Source: Pestalotiopsis fici W106-1 | Lineage: Eukaryota > Ascomycota > Sordariomycetes > Amphisphaeriales > Sporocadaceae | Length of the DNA: 55,116 bases | Assembly (NCBI RefSeq): GCF_000516985.1 | Contig: NW_006917108.1 | Location: 26,673-81,788 of the forward strand | Reading direction: 5' to 3' | Shown here: piece after piece, positions 1-12,416 of the stretch | How the letters are laid out: every line of letters begins with the position of its first letter | Numbering within the stretch: position 1 is the stretch's first letter | Notes under the pieces: generated by a model | What the model saw: the letters and a program-made list of their open reading frames with translations, nothing else | Databases searched by the model: none | Told to the model about the DNA's origin: nothing | Program-made: the position numbers and the translations under genes

Positions 1-1467
1 AAAAAAAGAAGAGAGAGAGAGAGAAGCCTGGGAAAAAGGGAATCGGCGAATGGACGAGATGAGGAATAAGACGATAGTCTTGTCTTCCCAGTTGCTTCAT
101 TAGATGCCTCCCTCCTCCCCTGCACTCGGTCACTTGTCCATCTGCCTGACCTACCTATTCTTTCGCCCTTTGTTTCTACTGGCCAACCACCTCCAGACCA
201 CCATCTCTGTCTAACCTATGCATACTATACATTTCCATCTAATCAACTGTCTGCCAGGTGACGATTTGATGCCGATATCGTTACAAGGGAGCTCTTCATC
301 CACACCACCAAAGCCAGAGAGGGGGAGAGGACGAAGGACCCCCCCACCTCCCCCTTGTGTGCTCGTCAACATGTGTTGGTCGGTATGCTACATCTACGGT
401 TGCGGATGTGAGCAGACGACGACCTTTAGCTGTCTGGAGCCCCCGTTCCCATACGACCCGCTAGGCACTCACGCCCAACACTCGGTAGCCATGCTCAAAG
501 AGTGTTGCTTCACATGCGAGTCATCCAACCCCATCATCCCCTCACGGCTCGCGCACGACGATTCGTCCATGTCGCTCGACCAACCTGCTCAGATCCAACC
601 TCGCGATACTACCGAAAGGCCCCCTCTGCGAGAGTTGTGCCTAAATCTCATTCCTCGGCTGATGCAGCAGGACGCCGAAAACCTAGGATTCAGCTAGCTT
701 GGCACCAATACTTGGACGCCCGCTTTCGTCGGTTCACCATTTCTTGTGGGGTGCTTTCAGGACAGACTCGTTTGAGGTCCAATGACCTTGAAAGGGGTGA
801 ACCAAGCTCAAGAAAAACAACAAGAGCGGCGAGGTTTTGTCCCGGAATATAGGTTCAAATCAATCTCACTTGCCGAGAGTCACAGGCTAAGCGTTGGCCT
901 CAATTCTTGCATGAATATGTAAAATGAAGCCCAAGAAGGGGGGGAGCCTTCACTGCTTAGAATCAAATTATCGACACTATTTCAAATGAGAGGTGTCTGT
1001 GCATGTATAAGTTGACAGATACCCTGGCTTGTTTGTTGCGAATGCATTTACTAGTGGACGTGATCAGAAAGACTTGCTCGGTATTTGATGCCATTCTTCA
1101 TTATCCAGCCAAGTATGTGCTCCAACATCTGCCCAACTCAAATCACCCGTGAAGGAGGCATCTTGACATGTGTGTGTGTGTGTATCGGTTGTGCAGCCAA
1201 CTTGCTTGTGACTTTGTCAAATATCACTGTTCAAGCTCCATTTCCATTATGCTGAACACGTCCCTTGTTTACCTCAAGACTTCCAGCTTGATCCCAAAAC
1301 GCCTTTTAATGCCCACGAAACAAAATAGATATATTTATATATCTTCCTTTCTATATGTATACACATGTGTATGGATATCTCCCTGCAGAGCTTCGTGTCG
1401 TCAATCGTGAGTCTATTGTACTTGAACCAACAAACCAATTTACATCATGACTTGAAGTGGCAAATGC
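1..1467. other. Intergenic, no supported gene
   Basis: This is the 3' flank of the minus-strand LAA1-like gene and whatever lies to its left. It starts with a short A/GA-rich run (1-25), and positions 60-350 are C/T-rich. Two overlapping open frames (218-697 and 502-852) are low-complexity with no recognisable domain, and they overlap in different frames. A short GT run lies near 1168-1182. I see no tRNA or convincing exon. Confidence 0.5.
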
Positions 1468-4400
1468 TTAGGACCCAAAGTCCATCTTGAGAGCAATACT
1501 GGGTTGCCCGGTGTTATCAGTGGTAGTCTTGTTGCTGTCGCCAGTCGCACGTCCGGACTTGATCACTTCCTCCATAAAGGCCTTCTGTCCCTCACTCATG
1601 GCTGCCACGACACCCCTGAAAGCGGCAGGATCCGCCGAAGCCATTTCGAGAAGCCTGATACTGGTCTCACGGTGCACTTCCATGCCCTCGCTAGAAGCGC
1701 GCGACAAGAGCGCCGGCGCCACGACAGCCATGACGATCTGAGCATGGTCCTTGTCCACACCAGCAACATACTGCGTCAATGTGTGGGCAATGAGTCGGCG
1801 CGCATTCTCAGGGTCCTCGGGCTCCGTCGCAGTCACGAAGGCGATGAGTCGTGGGAGCAGGTATCGGGCAATAGACTGGTCCGCCACTGTGGGCGACGAC
1901 TGTAGCAATAGAGACCGGACGCAGTTGGCGGCGATCTTGGCCGTCTGTGTATTCTAGTTAGGAGTTGATGCAAATTTTCCAACAAAGTGTCGTGTGATAT
2001 ATATATATATATATATAAATCAAGATACTATGAACAAAGGACAAACAACTCACCATTCGGTCCGATAGACAATCCATTAACTCGTCCAAGAAGCGCACGA
2101 CGACGGCATCATTGGCTGCCAAGCAGTTTTGGCCGCCAGTAAATAGAATCGTCACAGCCAACAGGCAATTTTTTACGCACAACAGTGAGCTGGGTGCCTC
2201 ACGCTTTTGGGCATTGAGGTAGATGGACAGGAAACGACGCAAGCACCCCTGCAGCTGGACAGCGGAGTGGGGTCTGTTGCTGTTGTTGTTACCTGCCGTG
2301 GCAGCAGGGCCAGATATACTCGTCATGAAGCGCTTCAGCTCGGGCAGAGCCTGGGGCACAATGACTTCCTGGCAAGATGGCGTGGCCAGCACTGTGGCAA
2401 ATATGTGGATAATGCAAGCGTGCAGGTCCGTCTTGATGATCGCCGGGAACACCTCGGCCGCGTCCACAATGGCATTCAGGGCCGACCGGATGAGCAGTAC
2501 GGCTTCCTCAGTCAGCTGATGCCGAGCCGTCTGGTGGGCTTCCGTCAAGTTGGGGAGGAGCCCCGAAAGGACAAGAACAATGATGCGTGTCAGTTCAAAG
2601 AGCTGTTCGATATCTTCCGAGAGATCTCCGCTTTCGGGCTGTTCCTTCTTCCTCGCCGACGGATGGGCTACACAGAGGGCCCTTGCAATCTCGACAATGA
2701 CACCTTGCACGTCGAGGCCCTCGGTCAGCACGAGGCGGTCGAGCAGGTCCATGGTCTCGGAGAAGATGGCTTCCCTGTATATGGCATGACCCGAGACGCT
2801 CGGGTGGAGAATCTTCTTCAGTGCCTGGAGGATTTCCAGCGTCTGCTCCTGAGTTGCCAAGGAGTCTGTCTGACCCGGACGCGTCGCCAATGCCTCAAAG
2901 GCGATGCCAAACAGGACAAAGAAAAAGGCCACAGGCTCATCACGGTAGTTGATATCCGAACCCTTGGCTTGACCGTTGGTTGACGGCCCCTCGATCTCTT
3001 TCCCGTCTAGTGCGTCAAACACAAAATCGCTGTCTTGCTCAATGAGGCTCGCGATGGCGTCTACAAGCTTCAACCATGAGTCCTGATAAAACTTCAGGAG
3101 CGTTTCGCGATTCAAGGCAGCATATATGGTGTCGAGGCTGCCTGAGAGGGACGGCGGGCCAAGAGTCATGGATATGTCTGGTTCGAACCGTAGACGGGCA
3201 AACTCTCGGAGAGAAGCTAGCCACAGGGGCGTGAGCGTACCAATATGTGGCTTCAATACGTTCAGCAGGTACTTTTGCTCCAGACTGGCCACCTGGAGAT
3301 CGGCCCAGGCGGAGAAGACGGACATTTTAACCATGATCTGAGCATTGGAGCTTAGGCCTTGAAGATCGCCAATCCCCGCGTGCTCCGACTCATTTGAGAA
3401 GTTTTCCAGGGCCGTGACGAGTGTCTTCAGGATACGGCCCATTCTGTCCACATCGGTCACAATGCCAGTCGATATAAATGCAGCACAAACGTTTACGGCT
3501 TCTGAGGCCAACTCGGGAGAGGAATCGGCGGCAAAGGCAGGCGTCAGAGCGGAGCTGATTTGTGCTTGGTACTGCTCGAGAAGCATCGCCTCCTCAAAGT
3601 CGGGATCTGGCGTCTTTCCAAACATGCGCAATACCGACCCGATAATCTTCAGGCCCCAGATCCTCAATTCGAGTACACTGGATGTCGAGGCGGAGAAGCC
3701 CATGCGCACAACGTCAGCGATACGAGCCTGCAGGGCCGCCTGTGCCGGTGATTCGCCATTGGTTGCAATATCCTTGTTGATGAGAAGGAATATCTCATTC
3801 AGGCAGCTCATGGCAAAAGTGCGGACTTGCCATCGCAGTGGCTCGACCTCGGAGCTTGCGGCCAACTCCTTATCGTCCTTGGCGGCCCCGACGGCGGCAG
3901 CGGCAAAGCCAGCGACTTCTTCATCTTGCAGATCTACGGCAGCATTGGGTTTGGACGCGCCAGCACGGTTCTCCTCGACAGCCTTTTTCCTCGTCATCTT
4001 GAGCACATTCTGGAGGCGCTGGAGCCATGAGGCCGTGTCACTGAGGCACGACTGCCTAACCCAGTTACGGATAATATTACGAATACCGTCGTGGCCCGGG
4101 CAGGAATCTAGAACAAGCCAAAGTTGGTCTTCTAGCCCGGGGTATGCAGCATCAAAGACATCTTGAGAGCTTCGCTTCATCAGGTTGTACAGGCCGTCGA
4201 CTGCAGCGTCCCGCAACGATGCTGTGTCGCAATTAAGGTATTTCTGCAACAGCTTTACGTAATCTGCAAATACCATGTTGCCTGGAGCATAGAGCGAGAG
4301 GTGCTCTAGACAGCTTAGACTGGCGCGCTGGACATTGACGTTGTCTTCGTCCTGAAGCTGGCCGATTAGGGTCAGGATGAGCTCTCGAGATTTTGTGGCA

Positions 4401-7400
4401 TCTTGTAAGTCTGGACCTAGGACATTGATCATCGAGTCCACACAGTGGGTAATGGCGCCGACCGTAGAAAGCTCCATCTCCAGGTTCATCGAGATGGCGG
4501 ACGAAACTTCGGGGTGGTGTGTGTCAGAGAGATAGAGCTGCGTCAGCATTCCCAAACTGCTCGACACATACGGGGCAAATCCCAGGCCAGCTGCGTCTGC
4601 TACCCGTGACAGCGCCTCGAGTGCCCAGTAATGGACCGTCGGGTGCGGGTCATTGCAGAGCGACATCAGTATTCCCAGGATCGTCTTGAGATGATAGCCA
4701 GCAGCCATGCCTCCCAGTTTGGCCTGGATGCATCCCAGAGACATTGCGCAGCCAGCTCTTGCGCTGGGTTCGCGGTTGCTGACAATGGTGTCGACAAGGT
4801 GCTTGATCTCGCCATTGGTGAAGGCATTGCCGCACGTATTGCACAGTCTTGCAATCGTTGCATACCCGAGGCTGCGGATGTATTGATCTGGGTCCAGCAC
4901 AAACCCTCGAACAATCTCTTGTAGCAACTTTTCTACCGCCAGGTTTGAAATGTCGCCAGGAGGAGACATTGTCTCCCGCGAGGCAACCCTCAAGCTGTAT
5001 AGGAGAGCAGTGGCGATGTTGACGTTCATGGCGGCTTTGCGGCCGGGATCACGCTGCAGTACCCCTGCTGACATGAATGTTGCGACCTGCTCCAGAATGC
5101 TCTCTTGAACCTTGGCCGGCGTCAGGGGAAACACAAAGGCAAAGAGCTGGATAGCCATGTTGATCACCTCCGTAGCTGGGGGATGCGGTAGTACACCTGG
5201 TACACTCGCATCGCTCACATAAAGCATTGCTGCATCGTGCTCGAGGGACGGGCAGACGGGGGACCTCAACAGGTCATCAATGAAGGCCTCGGGATCGACC
5301 TGGTCCGACGCGGGCTGATCAGTGGAATTGTCCTGCTCGCCAGGCAGTCTCTCGACTCTGAAGCCGTTGACGAGACCAGTCACTCCAAAACCAGAGTTAT
5401 CTCCGACTTCCCACACGGATTCAAAGGTCCCGGCGGCATTGGCAATGGACGCGCTCAGCGAGTTGCCGGCGTAGTTCTCAGGATCCGCAAACAGGGAGAC
5501 GGCTGTAGTCAAAAGGTTAGACTGCAGCAATGCCTCGCTGCCGCCAGCGGGGCTCTGGTTTACGAGTTTGGTGTAGCATTGCAGCACGCGGCGCTGAACC
5601 ATGAGTTCGAGATCCTGGAGTTGCAATGCCGGCGTCAGCCTTTGCGAGACGTCTTCTGTCGTCTTCTTTTGTGGCAACGTTCGCAAGAACGCTGTAGTGC
5701 TCTGTAACATGGCCGCGATGCGTTTCGAAACGTCTACCGTCAACAGGCGACTGTTGAACTGCAAAAAGGCGAGAATCGAGCCCAATGCACACTCTCTGAC
5801 ATTGGTCAGGAAACAAGCCTCCAAGAGACTTCGCTGTGACGTGTTGTCCTTGGCCAATGGCTTGGGGAGGGCATTCTTCCAAAGCAGCAAAAGCTGCGAC
5901 AAATGGATCTTGACAAAGTTTGGACCGAGTGACATGAGACCTCCAATGAGTATCCAGGCGACTTGGATCTGCGTGCTCGAAACTCGGAGCTCCGACTTGC
6001 CACTCGACTTGAGCAGATTCGTGGCCATGGTCAGAACCCGGCTATTGATATCTACCGAGCCATACAATGGCCGGTCCGGGCTAGCACTCAGTGTCGTGGC
6101 CAGGCCATGGGCGAAACCCATGCACCGTCGCGGCGAGTTGCGGCCGGTGCCAAGTTGAGAGAGCTCCCGGCTCAGGCTGTTCATACAGACGGACAAGCAT
6201 GGCAGCAGCTGCTGTGGACAGGCTTTGACGAAGCTCTTCATGCAATGCGAAGCGTAGACCTGCACACTGTAGCTGGGATGCTGCAGCACCTGGAGCAGTC
6301 CATCACGGCAGGACTCGGAGAAACTATTGGCTGCGGAACCCAAAGAGTCGATGAGGGAGGCCACGGCGCCGAGAGTGGCGATGAGGGTGTACTTGCTAGG
6401 CTCGGGGCGCTCCTTGATCGCCTGTGGATAATTTTTGAAAACGTCGTTGATGACTGACCTGGCCGCGGCCATTTGGCCTGACTCGCCCAAGATCTTTTGG
6501 CCAACCGTGGTTTGGAGGATCGAGTCTACAATACGCCTAGATATAAGGAGTCGATAGCGGTTATTTGTGATATTTGGATTGCCCAGCAAATCGACAGTTA
6601 AATTTTCCACAATCCTTAGGTAATTGGTCTCGACAGCCTTCTCACCGAGCGTCCTCAATACCCGACCGTAGCAGATACCGAGCGCGGCTCTGGCCCGATT
6701 CGTGGTGGACAAGCGTACATACTGCGCAGACAAGGTCTTTAGCATGTCGGTCAGAGTCAATGCCAGCTGTTGCGTTTTCTTGGTACCTGGGGCCGGACTT
6801 CCCGGTCTAGAAGGAATGTCATCGTCTTCGGCGAGTCCAGAACCGGGCTGGACAGAGGCGCGTTTGCTCGCCTTTGACTTTGGCTTCTTGGCCTTGGGCG
6901 CAGCAATATCACCAGCAGCGTTTTCGGAGAGACTGACTGCCATTGCTTCGGCCAAACAGTCAGCTGCAGCCTGGCGCACTTGGGATGAGGGCGAATCAAA
7001 AGCCTTGAAAAGCGCCAGCTTCAAATTCTCAAAGTCGCTAGAGTTTTCAAAGTAGGATGTGTGCTTGGCCAGGGACTTTAAGCACCGACAAGCCGCAACG
7101 GCTACGAGATAGCCCTTGTCTCCTGCGGCGGCGGTGCGACACTGCTTCCACATGTCGCGAGCAATGCTCTCGTCCATGCTCGCGGCGACCATGCTAACAA
7201 TCTTGGCTAGGGACTCTAGCACAGTGGCACGGAGGCCAGCATTGCTCGAAGTCGCTTTCAGGAGTTTGACCAGCGCCCCACAGGAAAGCTGGTGCAGAGG
7301 GATGGCACTGTCGCCGGCGGCAGCGTAAACATGACCTAGACACGTAACGGCGGCATGTCTGGCTCTGATCTCGGCGTCCGTCTTGACCTTTGAGTTTGTC

Positions 7401-7786
7401 ACGATGGACACGAGGTCATTGATGGTCTCAAAGAGTAGCTTTCGGTCACCTTTGGCAAAGACGTGGGCCAGGACGGCACCAATATTGCCTCTCGTCACGC
7501 GGCTCGGGGAGGGTGCGGGTAGGTTGATGAGCTGGAAGGCCTCCTTTTTCAAATAGAATTGCTGGGCTGTGCAATCGTCGGCAGGCAGGGCCTTGACATG
7601 TTTACCGAGGCTGGACACAAAGGTCAGGATGTAAAGGTCCTGTTGTTCGGCTGGTAGTGCGCGCAGCTTGGTGAGATCAAGCTCGGGGTTCTGGCTGGTC
7701 TCGCTGGCACTGGCGGTAGGGCGGGGCGGCGAGGGGGGAGGTGGCTCATCGCGGGCATCGTGGCCCGGCGACGACGGTGCCGACAT
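1468..7786 (-). CDS. LAA1: LAA1/HEATR5-family HEAT-repeat protein (AP-1 accessory factor)
   Basis: This very large alpha-solenoid protein belongs to the LAA1 (yeast) / HEATR5A-B (animal) family. Family members bind the AP-1 clathrin adaptor and help its recruitment and cargo sorting between trans-Golgi and endosomes. Exon 1 is 7786-2054 (1911 codons) and exon 2 is 1944-1468, giving about 2069 aa, close to yeast LAA1 and human HEATR5B. The intron (2053-1945) has donor GTGAGT, a CTAAC near the acceptor CAG, and an (AT)n run at about 1997-2017. Joining is in phase 0. The first ATG of the frame is at 7786 (MSAPSSPGHD); the upstream extension has only a TTG. Seen: a Pro/Ser-rich N-terminal 30 residues, a Lys-rich low-complexity insert near residues 305-340, then continuous helical HEAT-like sequence to the C-terminus. 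It is divergent to TACO1. The family assignment is strong; the subcellular role is inferred from the family. Confidence 0.92.
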
Positions 7787-9237
7787 GAGCGGATAGAGGA
7801 GTGGACGTGGTGGTCGCAGTCGGTGGCTGTCGTGGAATATCGTTTTTGGTGTACCAACCGTGACGAATCTGCGAGAATGTCGGAGGCGCCAGCAGCGTCG
7901 GCGGCGGTGGGGTGGCAAGAATATGGTATCTCCTCTTGTGTCTGATAGCTGATGTGTTGCCAAAGCTACCCAGCCTACAGCTTTGGGAGAACATGAAGTT
8001 TGTAGACACGAATAACGTCTGGTGGGTTTGTGCAGAGAGGTGAAGTAACGTTCGCCTACTACTACCCCTTGATGCTTTTGTGTACAAGGAACATCACAAG
8101 CTGCATGTGGCTATTGGAGGATGAAGTCAAGTGAAAGGTGCATGCTTGTACATCCTTGCCCAGGTACCGACTGTACCTAGCAAGATGGCCGGAGTCTGGT
8201 ACCTGGGCATACATATACTACCTAGTAGATAACGCTACGCATTTACCCAGTACACACATGAGGCACCTGTTGGTGTACATGTAGGTAATGTATTGACAGC
8301 ATCTTCCAGCCCTTTTTACCGTATGTATGCAATACTTGTGCATTAAATTGTGACACAGCAATTGATGACGAGCTAGGATAATTTATGAATATGATGGCTA
8401 ACGAAATATGAATTAAATGAATTTCATTTCATCGCAACTCAATGCTTCACTCAGACGCTACCTTGCACGAATAGTTTCATTCTAGTGCTTAATACATTTA
8501 CGTAATTTTATATGTGGCCATTTCTTCTATTATTTACCTATGACCTTGACAACCATCCAGATTCTCTGTTCATGGAGTGCTTACACCAGACAGATGCACC
8601 AATTCAGCGATATTACTTTGTATACTTCGATGTTTCGTTCAACATGCTGCGTGTACCATCCCCAGGGCATGGTCTAATAGTTACCTAATTGCCGCTGTAT
8701 ATCGACACCAAGCCATGGATGTGCATAGCACCAGTGGACGTCCAAAGGGTGGGTGCGGACTTTCGTTAATCCTCGCTTGTTCCTGCAGAATTCCATCCCA
8801 CAAGCAAGCCCGTGCCGCCAGTGGGATACCGCTGCTGCTGCTACTTACTCCATTGAGAGCAGTATACTGTTGCTATACTGTTGATTATTTGGGTTGCTAA
8901 ATAATAAAAAAACGCCTACCTAGGCCGTGGGTCCATTGCAACGGAATTCAGCATCCAGGGTTTCTTTTTTGTTTTTTTCGTTTCTTGCTCGGCCACAGAA
9001 TCACGATACGCACGCCCAGTTCGCGTCCCTTTTCACATTCACTTTACATCAAACTGAACCCCAAAGGCCCAGCATCACAATTGTTGTACATGTGGTCTCC
9101 TTTTCTTTTGGTCCTCGTCCCCTTCTTCTTCTTCTCCTTCCTACTCCTCTTATGATAGTTCGGATTGGCCGTGCAAGCTCCTGTCAAAGAACCTTGACAA
9201 TCCCCCCTTTAATGAAGAGTACCATCGCTTGCCGCTC
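7787..9237. promoter_or_regulatory. Divergent promoter region between LAA1 and TACO1
   Basis: This 1.45-kb spacer separates two divergent start codons, so it should hold both promoters. It contains a perfect 12-bp inverted repeat (8157-8168 and 8198-8209, core CCCAGGTACC), several CTACCTAG/GGTACC motifs near 8170-8290, an AT-rich stretch at about 8330-8560, and a CT-rich tract at about 9110-9150 just before the TACO1 start. No coding exon is supported. Confidence 0.5.
8157..8209. repeat. 12-bp perfect inverted repeat
   Basis: The left arm TGCCCAGGTACC (8157-8168) and right arm GGTACCTGGGCA (8198-8209) are exact reverse complements with a 29-nt spacer. It lies in the spacer between two divergent genes. 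It could be a protein-binding palindrome or chance; CTACCTAG/GGTACC motifs also occur nearby. Confidence 0.6.
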
Positions 9238-10460
9238 ATGATGTTCCTCTCGCCCCAGAACCGCCCAGCTGCTTACTTCCTGAGGCCGAGCGCGCTTTGC
9301 TCTTGGTGCCGTCGCGCATTAACCTCGACGGCTGTTGTCTACAGCGGGCATAACCGCTGGTCCAAGATCAAACACGAGAAGGGCGCCGCCGACAAGAAGA
9401 AAGTAAGTACCGAAATGTTTAGTGATCACGATCCTCTCATAATCGTTATGAGAGGATCGCGTGTTTCGAAAGGCACCTCGTATTTGAGGATCGCAGGTTG
9501 CCTGGCAACTTATCATGATGGAGAAAGACTCTTGTTGCCATGAGCGAGCATGCATTTAAAGTTTAGTTTTTATTCATCTATTTCGTTTTTGTAATACAAA
9601 ACCGTGCGACAAAACCCGGTGTTTCCTTCTCAGATGGACTGGATCTTGTTGGCAGGGCGCGACATAATTAAAAAAAAAAAAAAGAAGAGGAGGAGAGAGA
9701 GAGAGAGAGAGAAAAGCCATAAGGCTAATCAAATTTCACCAAACAGACAGCCGAGCGCAATTTTTTCGCCAAAAACCTCACGCTCTACTCAAAACTATAT
9801 GGCACCAACCCGGAATTAAATGCCCAGTTGGCCAAGACCATTGTCGAGGCCAAGAAATCGGGCATGCCCAAGGCTAACATTGAGTTGGCCATTGCCCGCG
9901 GTCAGGGCCGGTCCTCCACGGGAGAGAAGCTGGAGACGGCCATGCTCGAGCTCCTGGGCCCCGGCTCGGTAGCTGTCATCATTGAGACCGAGTGTGACAA
10001 CAAGCAGCGCGCCATCAAGGATCTGAAGCTTATTGCCAAGAGGCACTCAGCCACGGTCACGCCAACGACCTTCCTATTCACCAGGCTTGGCCGCACCATC
10101 CTGACGCTTCCCGACGGTTGCGATTTCGACGCCGTCTTTATGCAAGCCGTCGAGGCGGGCGCCGAGGACGCGGAGCAGGACGACGAGGGTAATGTGGTAA
10201 TATGGACGCAACCAAATGCGACCCACCAAGTTGCTCAGAGCTTGAGCGCGGCCCTGCAAGCGGATATCATCACATCTGACATTATCTGGAAGCCGTCCGA
10301 GGATACGGTCAAGCTACAAGATCAGGGTGTTGCCACACAACTGGCAGAGTTTCTCTCAGCAGTACGCGACAACGACGACGTACAGGCAATTTACGCCAAT
10401 GTCGAACAGGGAGAAATATCCAATGATGTGTGGAGTTCGATAGAGGACAGTCTCGACTGA
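9238..10460 (+). CDS. TACO1: TACO1/YebC-family mitochondrial translation factor
   Basis: Members of the YebC/TACO1 family act at the ribosome; the mitochondrial forms promote synthesis of cytochrome c oxidase subunit 1. Exon 1 is 9238-9402 (55 codons) and exon 2 is 9747-10460, giving 292 aa, like human TACO1 (about 297). The donor is GTAAGT at 9403 and the acceptor AAACAG ends at 9746, joined in phase 0. Residues 1-35 are Arg/Ser/Ala-rich without acid residues, as in a mitochondrial presequence. The family signature follows: GHNRWSKIKHEKGAADKKK at residues 37-55, then the helical region with GMPKANIELAIARGQG, and the alpha/beta YebC core. Two adjacent ATGs occur at 9238 and 9241; I took the first. 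The 344-nt intron is long for this genome and holds a perfect hairpin and a GA repeat. It is convergent with PET100. Confidence 0.93.
9429..9459 (+). repeat. Perfect 14-bp stem hairpin inside the TACO1 intron
   Basis: CGATCCTCTCATAA (9429-9442), a 3-nt loop TCG, and TTATGAGAGGATCG (9446-9459) form an exact stem. It starts 26 nt after the 5' splice site. Pairing resumes outside a 2-nt bulge (CAC before, GTG after). Such a stem could bring distant intron parts together or be processed; neither is shown. Confidence 0.85.
9671..9713 (+). repeat. Poly-A plus (GA)n purine tract in the TACO1 intron
   Basis: A run of about 13 A is followed by GAAGAGGAGGAG and (AG)n. It lies about 35 nt before the acceptor at 9746, so the usual pyrimidine tract is replaced by purines on the sense strand. 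Confidence 0.8.
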
Positions 10461-10941
10461 CCGTTTGTCCCCAAGAAACAATGATAGAATCGTACACTAG
10501 CTATATATACACACAAATATACGTAATACACACGCGGGTAACATTTCCAGCCACCCGCCTAAATGATATTTCGGTATTTCCCCAAGACAAGATGGCTCTG
10601 CGCACGCGCGCGCAACATCAAGTCCCTCCGTGATACATGAGTCGTACAAGGGCCCTTATAGCCATTTCATCATCTCCCTCCACCCCCAATCCGATCAAGA
10701 GAGTCGATCAAAGGCCAGCTGCTCAGTCTGACCTGATCCGAAACAAACGGCCGGCGATTCGCGCCCCCGAATGTGCATGCTGCCTAGCGCGTAGTAGGAA
10801 AAAGAGCGCAGATGGGTAAAGCTACCCTTTACTCCGCCGTCACTGGTCTGGAGAACATTGCTGTTTGAGGTTGGGTGGGTGGAGGAGCGAAGGAGATATC
10901 ACCAGTCGGACGGCAATGTAGCCAACCAACCTGGCGGGCCA
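10461..10941. other. Convergent 3' spacer between TACO1 and PET100
   Basis: These 481 nt hold the 3' ends of both genes. A TATATATACACACA-like run (10502-10535) could serve as a polyadenylation efficiency element for TACO1. I see no gene. Confidence 0.45.
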
Positions 10942-11373
10942 TTACCTGTTGTTCTCAGCCTCACTCTGGTCGGCGGGAGCAGGCGGGGCCGGGGGCATGG
11001 GCCTCTTTGCCTCCTCCTCCAGCCTCCTGTCTCTCAGATACAATCTCCTTGCGCGCAGACGTTGTAGCTCGGCGTGGATTTCGTCCTTGTCAAGAGGCAC
11101 CTTGTTGGCCTGCTCAGGCTTTGGCCAGAAGTCGGGCACGGCGAAGCGCTCGTCGAGGTTTGTACCAAAGTAATACATGATGCCAATGGGAAACATGACA
11201 TACATGCCAAACTGCCACGACGGAGTGGGTAGGTAGTCAGCACAAAAGTTCCCAGCGCACAGAGCAGGACGGCCGAGAGGGGAGGAGAGAGGAGGAGAGG
11301 CACGAGCAGTGAGTTATAGGTGGTGGCAAATGTGCGTGCATACCTTGAAGACCTCGAGATTGAGACCGCCCAT
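10942..11373 (-). CDS. PET100: PET100, cytochrome c oxidase assembly chaperone
   Basis: PET100 is a small inner-membrane protein of mitochondria needed to assemble cytochrome c oxidase (complex IV). Exon 1 (11373-11344) codes for ten residues, MGGLNLEVFK. The intron (11343-11212) has donor GTATGC and acceptor GGCAG. Exon 2 (11211-10942) starts FGMYVMFPIGIMYYFG, so the join LEVFK|FGMYV restores the family's N-terminal motif. The total is 99 aa (yeast 111). A single membrane segment spans about residues 11-26, followed by the conserved DFWPKPEQ region and a charged, Arg/Glu-rich coiled C-terminus ending in a Pro/Ala tail. An AG|GTAATG just before the stop could be a donor for a further short exon, so the exact C-terminus is less certain. 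Confidence 0.9.
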
Positions 11374-12416
11374 CTTCGCATTGACTATTCGCAAATGACG
11401 ACGACGATGCTGGTGGTGGTGATTGTTGAGATGGCGCTACTTTCTCGCTGTGCAGAATATGTCGTGACGATGATGATAGTAGGTAGTAGTGGTACCGGAT
11501 GAGTGAATCCCTCGTGGGCCGGACTATTGCTGTTGCATAAAAGGGAGGCTGCGCGCGCGACTCTTGCTGTTGGGAATGGAAGCTTGAAGTAGGTAATGGC
11601 TGCATCTCATTCGGCAATCCGGATTGACTGGATCAACCTACGCTACTAACCTAGGTATGTACCTACAACCAACCGTCTGAAAATGACTGGATGACGATCC
11701 CGAAATTTTGGTAGGTGGGGTGTTTTTTTTTTTCCCTTTCCCCAAGTACATTATGTACGTAGCGTATTGCACTAACAAAACCTTGCATAGGTCACTGGCT
11801 AGGTACATAGGTAGGCACGGTACATAGCTATGTAGTTGGATGCTTTAGAAACAATGTTTGTACACATGAAGGGCGGCCAAATATGTATTTGCAATGTGTA
11901 ACACAAGGTATGATATAATTTTTATACTCATCTGCAAATGCACATGTCTTTGTGAAATATCCAAACAATCTACAAGTAGGGATTTCACCCAGCCAAGTCG
12001 TCGTTGCAATTATTCATCGGGAAACAACTATACTTTACCATGACATGATAAATATGGCACTGCATTGGTCACATCTCTAACCCATCGTTAAAGACGGCAG
12101 AAGTGTCGCAAATCCCTACCATCCTGGGTAATCAAACCACGTAGATAAGCAGGTGCCAGACATTTGAGTATGAGAATATCCCTCTGATAGCGTCGAATAT
12201 CGACCTCATAACAAATTCTTGTATTATCAATCCACACCTCTGTCTCGGCGACTGTATCGGAGAATAGATCCGGTCTTCCATTGTCTGAGCTGTTTCTTCA
12301 CATTTCTACACCTAAAAGACTGAAATCGTTACGAAATTTTTCTTCCTGGCCCTGCTAGATTTCTCTCTTTCACTCTTTCCCTCACCCCTCCCCTGTTCGT
12401 TTCTCTACATGGCTCG
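11374..12416. promoter_or_regulatory. PET100 promoter and SMP3 3' flank
   Basis: This is 1.04 kb between two minus-strand genes. Positions 11640-11840 carry repeated TACCTA/TAGGTA motifs and a T9 run (about 11722). Positions 12340-12410 are C/T-rich and lie beyond the SMP3 stop. No exon is supported. Confidence 0.45.

Noticed and set aside
218..852. Two overlapping open frames at the left edge
   Set aside because: Low-complexity Pro/Ser/Arg sequence in competing frames, with no domain and no splice context.
7787..7963. Longer N-terminus for the LAA1-like protein
   Set aside because: The extension has only a TTG start and is Arg/His-rich, not family-like; the first ATG is at 7786.
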